Assembly: GCA_964623635.1 (NCBI GenBank)
Contig: CAZUUA010000047.1
Span: 1 to 12,906 of the forward strand
Direction: 5' to 3'
Length of the DNA stretch: 12,906 nucleotides
Source: UMGS1696 sp964623635
Lineage (GTDB): Bacteria; Bacillota; Clostridia; Oscillospirales; CAG-272
The position numbers and the translations under genes are program-made. Shown here in pieces: positions 1-6,450 of this stretch (positions are counted from its first letter, which is position 1; each line of letters opens with the position of its first letter). The notes below the pieces were generated by a model, which did no database searches, was not told the origin of the DNA, and saw only the letters and a program-made list of their open reading frames with translations.

Positions 1-15
1 TTAATTATATCAGAG

Positions 16-1488
16 TTACTTCCCCATGCTCCAGTTCACGCCGGTCTTGGCATCCTTCAAGGTCACGCCCATTTCGGTCAGTGCGTCCCGGATCTGGTCG
101 GCACCGGCGTAATCCTTTGCCTTCTTGGCGTCCGCTCTGGCCTGGATCATCTCCTCCACCTTGACCTTGGTGGCATCGTCTACCAGCTCCGGTGTCTCGC
201 AGTGGATCACCCACTCAGTCGTAGCGGCGGCAGCCTTGGCAGCGTTCTGCTGTGCGGTGACCTTGGCAGCTTCTTCCATCAGCCCCAGATCCAGCACGGT
301 GTCAAAGTTTTCCAGCAGTGCGAGCTTGGTGGCATCGTTGGTCTTTGCCTTCAGCACGTCGTACAGAGCTGTGATGGCAAGAGAGGTGTTCAGGTCGTTG
401 TCCATGGCATCGGTGAACCGCTTTTGCAGTTCGGCGAATGCGGCACCGTCGATCTCCCCTTCCTTCTTCAAAGAAGCGATCTTGGCGATCAGCTTATTGT
501 ATGCCGTCTTGGCACCGTCCATGCCTTCCCAGGAGAAGACCAGCGCCTTGCGGTAGTGGGACTGCAGGCAGAACAGACGATACACCAGCGGAGAGTAGCC
601 CTTTTCCTCCAGCAGAGACACGGTGAGGAATTCCCCGGTGGACTTGGACATCTTGCCGGAGCTGGTGTTCAGGTGCAGCACATGGAACCACTGGGGGCAC
701 CAGGGATGACCGATGTACGCTTCGCTCTGTGCGATCTCGTTGGTGTGGTGGGGGAATGCGTTATCGATACCGCCGCAGTGTAGGTCGCAGTATTCGCCCA
801 GGTGCTTCAGGCTGATGGCAGAGCATTCGATGTGCCAGCCGGGATAGCCAACGCCCCAGGGGGAGTCCCATTTCAGCTCCTGATCCTCAAACTTGGACTT
901 GGTGAACCACAGCACAAAGTCGGTCTTATTGCGCTTGGCGGTATCCTCTTCCACGCCGTCCCGGACACCGACAGCCAGATCATCGGCTTCCTGCTTGTTG
1001 AACACATAGTATTCTTTGAGCTTGGAGGTATCGAAGTACACGTTGCCATCGGCGATGTAGGCGTATCCCTTGTCCAGCAGACCCTCGATCATGGTGATGA
1101 ATTCGGGAATGCAGTGGGTGGCAGGCTCGACCACATCGGGGGTCTTGATGTGCAGCTTGGCGCAGTCGGCGAAGAAAGCGTCGGTGTAGAACTTGGCGAT
1201 CTCCATGACGGTCTTGTGCTCTCTCTTGGCACCCTTGAGCATCTTGTCTTCCCCGGTGTCGGCATCGCTGGACAGGTGTCCCACGTCGGTGATGTTCATG
1301 ACACGCTTTACGTCATAGCCACTGTACCGGAGATACTTTTCCAGCACGTCCTCCATGATGTAGGAGCGCAGGTTGCCAATGTGGGCAAAGTGGTACACGG
1401 TGGGGCCGCAGGTGTACATACCCACCTTGCCGGGCTCATGGGTCTTGAATTCGTCTCTTGTGTGTGTCAGGCTATTGTATAGTAACAT
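16..1488 (-). CDS. cysS: Cysteinyl-tRNA synthetase
   Basis: Cytoplasmic class I aminoacyl-tRNA synthetase that activates cysteine with ATP and charges tRNA-Cys. The 490-aa protein is near the usual family length. The class I signatures are visible: HIGN at residues 36-39 and KMSKS at 279-283. The zinc ligands expected from the E. coli enzyme are all present as C27, C222, H247 and E251, with the same relative spacing as C209/H234/E238 in E. coli. The tail from about residue 340 is the helical anticodon-binding region. The start is supported by an AAGGAG ribosome-binding site (1496-1501), 7 nt upstream of the ATG. It lies 52 nt downstream of the fucosidase gene on the same strand with no clear terminator between them, so it is probably the last gene of the T-box-controlled cysE transcript. 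A private promoter cannot be excluded. The function call is very secure. Confidence 0.98.
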   Translation of the reverse strand: MLLYNSLTHTRDEFKTHEPGKVGMYTCGPTVYHFAHIGNLRSYIMEDVLEKYLRYSGYDVKRVMNITDVGHLSSDADTGEDKMLKGAKREHKTVMEIAKFYTDAFFADCAKLHIKTPDVVEPATHCIPEFITMIEGLLDKGYAYIADGNVYFDTSKLKEYYVFNKQEADDLAVGVRDGVEEDTAKRNKTDFVLWFTKSKFEDQELKWDSPWGVGYPGWHIECSAISLKHLGEYCDLHCGGIDNAFPHHTNEIAQSEAYIGHPWCPQWFHVLHLNTSSGKMSKSTGEFLTVSLLEEKGYSPLVYRLFCLQSHYRKALVFSWEGMDGAKTAYNKLIAKIASLKKEGEIDGAAFAELQKRFTDAMDNDLNTSLAITALYDVLKAKTNDATKLALLENFDTVLDLGLMEEAAKVTAQQNAAKAAAATTEWVIHCETPELVDDATKVKVEEMIQARADAKKAKDYAGADQIRDALTEMGVTLKDAKTGVNWSMGK

Positions 1489-1540
1489 TTGTTTTCTCCT
1501 TGCTCTATTGGTCGTTGCAGTACACTTCTTCGGGCAGTGC

Positions 1541-2782
1541 TTACTTCATGCTTCCGTCGTATACTTCATTTGTGAAAAGCATATTTTCGTCCGTTTCGAT
1601 CCGCACCACGTCTCCCGGCTGCAGCTGGGCCGGCTTGGGCGTCAGACGATATTCGAAGGGTGTGGCGTGCTCCAGTCCCCAGCCGCTGACCGGGCATTCT
1701 TCGCCGGTGCGCAGTACTACGGCCGATTTGCAGATCCCACGCATTTCCGGCAACAGGATGTGTGCCATGGGCTGAAAGGGAATGTACAGGTACACATACT
1801 TTCCTTTTTGTACCATGCAGTGCATAAACGGTGCCGGGAATGCGCTCTTGTGGGTACCGTGGATGGCCTCTCCGTTGTGGTCGTGCCATACCTTCAGCTT
1901 GTCAAGCATGGACAGACCTTCTTTGGTGATCGCACCATCGGCGTCCGGTGAGAAGTTCAGCAGCAGATTGCCGCCTTGTGCGATACAGGCCATCAGTCCG
2001 GCGGTAAAGGCGTTCACATCCTTTTCGGTGTGGTCGTCGGCTAGGTATCCCCAGCTGGCGGTGGCACTGGCACAGGTCTCCCAATACCGGGACGGCGGTG
2101 TGTTCGGCACGCAGCATTCCGGCGTTTTGTAGTCTCCGGTGTAGGCAAAGTCCGTGTTCCGGTCGAAGGTCATGCGGTCATTGATGAGGATGTGTGGCTG
2201 GTGCCGACGGATCATGGCAACAAGGCGGTCGGGATCGAAGTACTGTGGGGTCTTCCACTGGGTACAGTAGTCCCAAAACAGGATATCGATCTTGCCGTAT
2301 TCCGTCATAAGCTGCTCTACGGAGTTGTAGAGGTATTCCCGGTAAAGCTCGTCCTGTACATCCGGGAAGTCCGTTTCTCCGTTGCGGCCGGCAGGATGGT
2401 TCAGGTCGGGACGGTAGTGGGGATGGTGCCAGTCGATGAGGCTATGGTATAGTCCGATCTTCAGTCCTCGTTTCCGGAAGGCCTCCACCACCATCCGGGT
2501 CACGTCCTTGCCGAAGGGGGTATTCGTCACTTTATAGTCGGTGTAGTGGCTGTCGAACATACAAAAGCCGTCGTGATGCTTGGTAGTGAAGACCACATAC
2601 CGCATCCCGGCATCCCACGCCATCTGCGCCCAGGCATCGGGATCAAAGCTTTTTGGGTCAAAGCCCATGGGATCCACGTATTGGTCGTCGTAGAACCGAG
2701 CCCATTCGCCACGACCTAGCAGCGCATAAATACCCCAATGGATGAACATACCAAAATGTTCCTCTGTATACCATTTTTCCAT
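1541..2782 (-). CDS. GH29 alpha-L-fucosidase, cytoplasmic
   Basis: Glycoside hydrolase family 29 enzyme, expected to release alpha-linked L-fucose with retention of configuration. The 413-aa protein has no signal peptide, so it should act inside the cell on imported fucosylated oligosaccharides. Family hallmarks are visible: FGMFIHWG near the N-terminus, the TTKHHDGF block, GLYHSLIDW, the strand ending in ILFWD whose Asp (about residue 171) matches the GH29 nucleophile, and GGNLLLNFSPDADG. The acid/base residue is variable in this family and was not assigned. I chose this ATG over an in-frame GTG 18 codons upstream (2834-2836, overlapping the stop of the previous gene as GTGA). The ATG has a GAGGA site 7 nt upstream, the GTG has none, and GH29 proteins normally begin just before the HWG block. 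It lies between a CPBP protease-like gene and cysS, an unusual place for a fucosidase. Confidence 0.93.
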   Translation of the reverse strand: MEKWYTEEHFGMFIHWGIYALLGRGEWARFYDDQYVDPMGFDPKSFDPDAWAQMAWDAGMRYVVFTTKHHDGFCMFDSHYTDYKVTNTPFGKDVTRMVVEAFRKRGLKIGLYHSLIDWHHPHYRPDLNHPAGRNGETDFPDVQDELYREYLYNSVEQLMTEYGKIDILFWDYCTQWKTPQYFDPDRLVAMIRRHQPHILINDRMTFDRNTDFAYTGDYKTPECCVPNTPPSRYWETCASATASWGYLADDHTEKDVNAFTAGLMACIAQGGNLLLNFSPDADGAITKEGLSMLDKLKVWHDHNGEAIHGTHKSAFPAPFMHCMVQKGKYVYLYIPFQPMAHILLPEMRGICKSAVVLRTGEECPVSGWGLEHATPFEYRLTPKPAQLQPGDVVRIETDENMLFTNEVYDGSMK

Positions 2783-2789
2783 ATTGCTG

Positions 2790-2794
2790 TCCTC
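2790..2794 (-). promoter_or_regulatory. Ribosome-binding site deciding the fucosidase start
   Basis: GAGGA on the minus strand, 7 nt before the ATG at 2780-2782. It favours the shorter fucosidase over the GTG-initiated form beginning at 2836, which is preceded only by A-rich sequence without a Shine-Dalgarno match. Confidence 0.7.
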
Positions 2795-2832
2795 GTATTG
2801 TGACTGTGATTTTAGATCCTGTGGAAAACGGC

Positions 2833-3846
2833 TCACTTTTCTACCGTTTCTGTTTCTACAGGTGTGGCATCCGTTTCTGCCATCTCCGGTTCAGCTTCTC
2901 GCCGGAAGTACAGGTAGAAACCGCCGATGAGCACACCGCCACAGATCAGATAGGCCGCTAAGATCAGCAGTGTGTCTTCGGTAACGAACCACAGAGAGCA
3001 GGCGTTAAAAAACATATGGGTCACCACCGATGGCAGGATGGAGTCATATCGTCTGTTCAGGAGGGAGAACACCAGCCCCAGCACCGTTGCGTAGCCGATG
3101 GCAATGGGCGTACCGTGGCACAGACCGAAGATCAGCGCAGAGCCGATCATAGACAGCACAGCAGGCATTCCCCGGCGCAGTCTGGATTCTGCCAGTCCCC
3201 GGAAGATCAGCTCCTCCACCAGTCCCGTGACCACCGCCGTGGACAATATTTCCAAAAGAAGATTGCTTTCGCCCAGGTAGGCATATTGGGCATCCAATCC
3301 CTCGAACCAAGCCTCCGGCAGCGGCAGCATGGATATGGTCACAGACACCACCACATTCAGTGCCGTACCGATCAGCGCACAGAAAAACAGTGCCTTTGGC
3401 GACACGGCAGTCAGGCGGCTTTCCGTCATCAGGTTCTTGCGGCGCAGAGCAAAGAAGATGGCTAAGATCAAAATGGTCAGGATCCCGGAGATCAGCGTCA
3501 GCACCGTCAGGTTGGCATACACCGCTTCCATGACCCGATCGTAGGCCTCGTGCGGAGAAATACCGGTGCCCAGTCCCAGAGAATAGTAGCCGCTGTACGC
3601 ACCGATCACGCCGGATTGCACGACCAAAAATAAGATCACATAGCAGGCCGCCTTCAACAGACTCAGCACAAAGCCACCGACCTTGGACGGCTTCCTTTGC
3701 TGCACCGGCGACCAGGTATCGGGCTGCTCGGCATTGGCTTGCCAGGGCTGATCGCTTGGGTTCATTGTGGGCAACGGCAGGCCGCAGCGTGTGCAGAACC
3801 GCCCGTCGTCCGGATTTTCGTTATGACATCGTGGACATCGTTTCAT
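2833..3846 (-). CDS. Zinc-ribbon / CPBP intramembrane metalloprotease-like protein
   Basis: Integral membrane protein of the CPBP (CAAX protease and bacteriocin-processing, Abi) family. Such proteins cleave prenylated or peptide substrates within the membrane; in bacteria the substrates are mostly unknown, and some act in bacteriocin immunity or maturation. In the 337-aa product, residues 1-25 form a small zinc ribbon with CPRC (C4, C7) and CTRC (C18, C21). A linker rich in Pro/Gln follows to about residue 55, then several hydrophobic segments. The CPBP motifs are complete: EELIFR (E211, E212, R216), FGLCH (H244) and HMFFN (H277, N281). An acidic tail ends the protein. The gene starts 52 nt after cysE, with a weak ribosome-binding site, and ends 50 nt before the chosen fucosidase start. 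The family call is secure. Substrate, and any link to cysteine or fucose metabolism, cannot be read from sequence. Confidence 0.9.
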   Translation of the reverse strand: MKRCPRCHNENPDDGRFCTRCGLPLPTMNPSDQPWQANAEQPDTWSPVQQRKPSKVGGFVLSLLKAACYVILFLVVQSGVIGAYSGYYSLGLGTGISPHEAYDRVMEAVYANLTVLTLISGILTILILAIFFALRRKNLMTESRLTAVSPKALFFCALIGTALNVVVSVTISMLPLPEAWFEGLDAQYAYLGESNLLLEILSTAVVTGLVEELIFRGLAESRLRRGMPAVLSMIGSALIFGLCHGTPIAIGYATVLGLVFSLLNRRYDSILPSVVTHMFFNACSLWFVTEDTLLILAAYLICGGVLIGGFYLYFRREAEPEMAETDATPVETETVEK

Positions 3847-3856
3847 ATAATTTCAA

Positions 3857-3893
3857 ATAGATACTATGCACGTCTCGATCTATGGTGGAGACG
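3857..3893 (-). other. Two alternative hairpins between cysE and the CPBP gene
   Basis: The cysE-CPBP gap contains CGTCTC (3871-3876) complementary to GAGACG (3888-3893). It also contains ATAGAT (3857-3862) complementary to ATCTAT (3878-3883). The two stems overlap and cannot form together. Neither is followed by a U-run in the minus-strand transcript, so a simple terminator is not supported. An RNA-processing or attenuation role is possible, and chance is also plausible. Confidence 0.3.
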
Positions 3894-3898
3894 CTTTT

Positions 3899-4684
3899 CT
3901 ATTCGCTCCTTTCTTCCTTTTGGACCGCTTGAGCCTTATTGGCCAGCGCCACTTCTACCGCTTCCAGCCGACGAACCACTGCGGCGATCTCGTTTTCTAC
4001 CGGGTCGGGAATGTGTACCTGGTCCAGGTCCTGGTTGGGATGCCGGGACGGTGCTTCCTCCTCCACCTTCACGCCATTCTTGCGCACCACCTTGGCAGGC
4101 ACACCCACGGCGGTACAGTTGGCCGGAATTTCCCCCAGTACCACGGCACCGGATGCGATCTTGGCATTGTCGCCTACGGTGAAGTTGCCCAGCAGCTTGG
4201 CGCCGGAGCCGACCATCACGTTGTTGCCCAGCGTGGGGTGACGCTTGCCGGTGTCCTTGCCGGTACCACCAAGGGTCACGCCCTGGTAGATGGTACAATA
4301 GTCGCCTACAATGGCCGTTTCCCCGATCACCACGCCGGAGCCATGGTCGATGAACAGTCCCTTACCAATGGTGGCACCCGGGTGGATCTCGATACCGGTG
4401 AAGAAACGGGTCAGCTGAGACAGGGCTCTGGCAGACAGCACCATACCCTTTTCGTTCAGCCTATGTGCCACCCGATACAGCAACACGGCGTGCAGACCCG
4501 AATACAACAGCAAAACTTCCCCACGCCCCAGCGCCGCCGGGTCCCGTTCGCAAATGGAATCCACATCGTCCAGCACCGTGTGGAACGCCTGACAGATGGT
4601 CTTCTCCCACTCCTTGTCCATACACACCCGGATCTGGACAGGCTTGTTGTCGTTTGTTTTGGAAAGTGTGATCTTTGTCTTCAT
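3899..4684 (-). CDS. cysE: Serine O-acetyltransferase
   Basis: Catalyses acetyl-CoA + L-serine to O-acetylserine, the committed step of cysteine synthesis, in the cytoplasm. The 261-aa protein has an N-terminal helical region (about residues 20-95, including YSGLHAVLLYR). The left-handed beta-helix of hexapeptide repeats follows (about 100-200: GIEIHPGATIG, FIDHGSGVVIGET, GVTLGGTGK, KRHPTLG). D113/H114 and H149 correspond to the catalytic Asp-His pair and the second His of E. coli CysE. The charged C-terminal tail is somewhat longer than in B. subtilis CysE. The reading frame stays open 37 codons further upstream, but that stretch is the T-box antiterminator/terminator. The ATG at 4682-4684 lies after the terminator and has an AAAGG site about 8 nt upstream, so it is the better start. 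It is the first gene after the cysteine T-box, as expected for control by uncharged tRNA-Cys. Confidence 0.96.
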   Translation of the reverse strand: MKTKITLSKTNDNKPVQIRVCMDKEWEKTICQAFHTVLDDVDSICERDPAALGRGEVLLLYSGLHAVLLYRVAHRLNEKGMVLSARALSQLTRFFTGIEIHPGATIGKGLFIDHGSGVVIGETAIVGDYCTIYQGVTLGGTGKDTGKRHPTLGNNVMVGSGAKLLGNFTVGDNAKIASGAVVLGEIPANCTAVGVPAKVVRKNGVKVEEEAPSRHPNQDLDQVHIPDPVENEIAAVVRRLEAVEVALANKAQAVQKEERSE

Positions 4685-4970
4685 AAACAAAACCTTTTGA
4701 CAAAAGAAAGTGGAGAACAAAAAAACCCCTCTCTGCCGGTCACCCAAGCAGCAAAGAGGCGCACGTACGCGGTCCCACTCTTTTGTTTCTCTCATAGATG
4801 TACCCTCTAACGCAGGTCAGGCGCATTTCATTACGAAATGAGACTTGGCATGGACAGCCACACCGTACAGACGCACAGCCGGGGAAAGTTGGTCTGCCGC
4901 TCTTGCACCACGGTGAGCCGCTCTCTGTGTACCACTCTGGCACCCGATTCTTTCTGTACATGGTCTACGC
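4685..4970 (-). promoter_or_regulatory. T-box riboswitch leader, putative Cys (UGC) specifier
   Basis: Untranslated leader that senses uncharged tRNA and permits read-through into cysE. Reading the minus strand, Stem I opens with GTACAG (4959-4954) and closes with CTGTAC (4870-4865). It holds an AGAGAG bulge sequence near 4926-4921. On its 3' side, just before the closing strand, is a UGC triplet (4875-4873) suited to act as a Cys specifier. The T-box sequence AGAGTGGGACCGCG lies at 4781-4768 and closely matches the AGGGUGGNACCGCG consensus. AAAGAG (4783-4778) can pair with CTCTTT (4758-4753) to make the antiterminator, which consumes the 5' arm of the downstream terminator. T-box identity is very secure. 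The specifier rests on position plus the cysE context; an offset CUG reading is the alternative. Confidence 0.93.
4719..4759 (-). terminator. T-box-regulated intrinsic terminator before cysE
   Basis: On the minus strand an 11-bp stem forms between 4759-4749 (CCTCTTTGCTG) and 4738-4728 (CGGCAGAGAGG), with two G-U pairs and a 10-nt loop. Two further G residues and a run of seven U residues (4725-4719) follow. The 5' arm overlaps the antiterminator strand of the T-box, so the two folds exclude each other, which is the standard transcription-attenuation arrangement. Confidence 0.93.
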
Positions 4971-4975
4971 TTCTT

Positions 4976-5004
4976 ATTATACACTACTTTTCCCCGTTTG
5001 TAAA
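4976..5004 (-). promoter_or_regulatory. Promoter of the T-box/cysE operon
   Basis: Sigma-A-type promoter on the minus strand: -35 TTTACA (5004-4999), exactly 17 nt of spacer, and a consensus -10 TATAAT (4981-4976). Transcription would start around 4970, just before T-box Stem I. It stands back to back with the plus-strand promoter at 5046-5074. Confidence 0.85.
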
Positions 5005-5045
5005 CCACTATTTTGCACATCCGGCAATTTTTTTCCGGGAACGGC

Positions 5046-5074
5046 TTGCATTTGTCCGACAATCTTGTTATACT
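5046..5074 (+). promoter_or_regulatory. Promoter of the rRNA methyltransferase/MATE transcript
   Basis: Candidate sigma-A promoter: -35 TTGCAT (5046-5051), 17-nt spacer, -10 TATACT (5069-5074). The -10 is one base off consensus; the -35 keeps only the TTG core. Transcription would start near 5081, about 33 nt before the methyltransferase ATG. Confidence 0.6.
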
Positions 5075-5113
5075 ATAGGTGATCATAAAACAAACAGAAG
5101 GAAACTACATATT

Positions 5114-6379
5114 ATGCGAATGTATCCCCGTCTTACCGTTACCGAAAAAGCAGCTCGCAAAGCCAAAGGCGGTCATCCCTGGGTCTTTGGCGAAGAGGTG
5201 TTGTCTATGGCCATGGCCGATGGTGCTGCCGTCTCCCCGACCCCCGGCGACATCGTGGACGTGTATTCTGAAAAGGGAAAATATTTAGGCTCCGGTTTTT
5301 ACAACGATCGCTCCAAAATTCGGGTGCGGATCGTTTCCACCAACACCAACGATGCCTTTGACGAAGCCTTTTGGACCCGGCGCATCTCCCACGCCATTGG
5401 CTATCGCAGAACGGTGCTGCCCGACGACTTTGCGTCTCCCGATGGCGGTGTCCGTCTGATCTACGGCGATGCGGATCACTTCCCCGGCTGGACGGTGGAC
5501 AAATACGGCTCTGTGCTGGTATCGGAAATTTTGTCTGCCGGGATCCAGGTACGCAAAGACACGCTGTATCCGGCGCTGGTGCAGGTCTGCCAAGAGGCCG
5601 GACTGACGGTCACTGCCATCTACGAACGCTGCACCGGGAACCAACGGAAGCTGGAAGGACTGGACGAATACGAAGGCTATTGGAACCCGGCGTATTTTGG
5701 TCTGACAGAAGCCGAATGTCCCACAGAAAGCACCCTGATCGAGAATGGCGTGCGGTACACCGTGGACTTTATCCATGGGCAAAAGACGGGATTTTTTCTG
5801 GACCAGAAGTGCAATCGGCGTGCGGCGGCGGTTCTGGCAAGGGACAAGCGGGTGCTGGATATGTTCACCCACACAGGCTCCTTTGGTCTGAACTGTGCGC
5901 TGGCCGGTGCAGCTTCGGTGGAGTCGGTGGACATCTCGGATGAAGCCTGCGCTATGGCAAGACACAATGCCGAAGTCAATGGGGTCACCGATCGCATGAC
6001 CGTAACCCAGGCAGACGTATTTGAGATGCTCCGGTCGCTGGCTGCCGAAAAGGGCAATCGTGGTCGGTGGGACTACATCATTCTGGATCCGCCGGCGTTT
6101 ACCAAAAGCAGAGATACGGTGAAAAGCGCCTATCGTGGGTACAAGGAGATCAATGGGCTGGCTATGTCTCTGCTGCCCCGTGGCGGCTATTTGGCGACCT
6201 GCTCCTGCTCCCACTTCATGCCGCCGGATCTGTTCAAGCGGATGCTCCACGAAGCGGCAGAGGACGCCCATGTGACGCTGCGGCAGATCGAAGAACGTGC
6301 CCAGGCTCCCGACCATCCCATTCTCTGGAACGTGCCAGAAACGGAGTATTTGAAGTTTTATCTATTCCAAGTGGAATGA
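5114..6379 (+). CDS. RlmI-like 23S rRNA (cytosine-C5) methyltransferase
   Basis: Class I SAM-dependent methyltransferase of the RlmI/COG1092 family, which in E. coli makes m5C1962 in 23S rRNA. In the 421-aa product, residues 1-75 form a PUA-like RNA-binding domain (GGHPWVFGEEV, GDIVDVYSEKGKYLGSGFYN). A central RlmI-type region follows. The Rossmann methyltransferase domain includes GQKTGFFLDQ (about 222-231), the SAM-binding VLDMFTHTGSFGL (247-259), the acidic VDIS, LDPPAFTKS (324-332) and CSCSHF (363-368), which contains the expected catalytic cysteine. The frame is open 92 codons upstream, but that part runs through the antisense of the T-box leader and the divergent promoters and has no family similarity. 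The ATG at 5114 starts the PUA domain and has an AAGGA site at 5098-5102 (spacing about 11 nt). Family membership is secure; the exact methylated base is inferred. Confidence 0.93.
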   Translation: MRMYPRLTVTEKAARKAKGGHPWVFGEEVLSMAMADGAAVSPTPGDIVDVYSEKGKYLGSGFYNDRSKIRVRIVSTNTNDAFDEAFWTRRISHAIGYRRTVLPDDFASPDGGVRLIYGDADHFPGWTVDKYGSVLVSEILSAGIQVRKDTLYPALVQVCQEAGLTVTAIYERCTGNQRKLEGLDEYEGYWNPAYFGLTEAECPTESTLIENGVRYTVDFIHGQKTGFFLDQKCNRRAAAVLARDKRVLDMFTHTGSFGLNCALAGAASVESVDISDEACAMARHNAEVNGVTDRMTVTQADVFEMLRSLAAEKGNRGRWDYIILDPPAFTKSRDTVKSAYRGYKEINGLAMSLLPRGGYLATCSCSHFMPPDLFKRMLHEAAEDAHVTLRQIEERAQAPDHPILWNVPETEYLKFYLFQVE

Positions 6380-6450
6380 GGGGGAAAATACCAATCGTTC
6401 GCCCCATTTTAAGTAAAAAACAACATTACAACAAAGGATTTATCATTATC

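Noticed and set aside
802..1482. 226-codon plus-strand ORF
   Set aside because: It lies entirely antisense to cysS with its composition dictated by cysS codons; no ribosome-binding site or family features.
1489..1540. Terminator between the fucosidase gene and cysS
   Set aside because: Only a 5-bp imperfect stem without a U-run is present.
3865..3900. Plus-strand terminator (CGTCTC/GAGACG followed by CTTTTC)
   Set aside because: No plus-strand gene lies upstream to terminate, the stem is only 6 bp and the T-run is short and interrupted.
4685..4795. 37-codon N-terminal extension of cysE
   Set aside because: It reads straight through the T-box antiterminator and terminator; the ATG at 4684 has its own ribosome-binding site and no CysE homology lies upstream.
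4838..5113. 92-codon N-terminal extension of the rRNA methyltransferase
   Set aside because: It is the antisense of the T-box leader and spans both promoters; the PUA domain begins at 5114.
5285..6316. 343-codon minus-strand ORF
   Set aside because: It is a shadow of the methyltransferase gene with high-GC third-position bias and no recognisable domain.
6067..6450. Long N-terminal extension of the MATE gene into the methyltransferase
   Set aside because: It lies in another frame of a clearly real gene, and the upstream translation is low-complexity and unlike any transporter.
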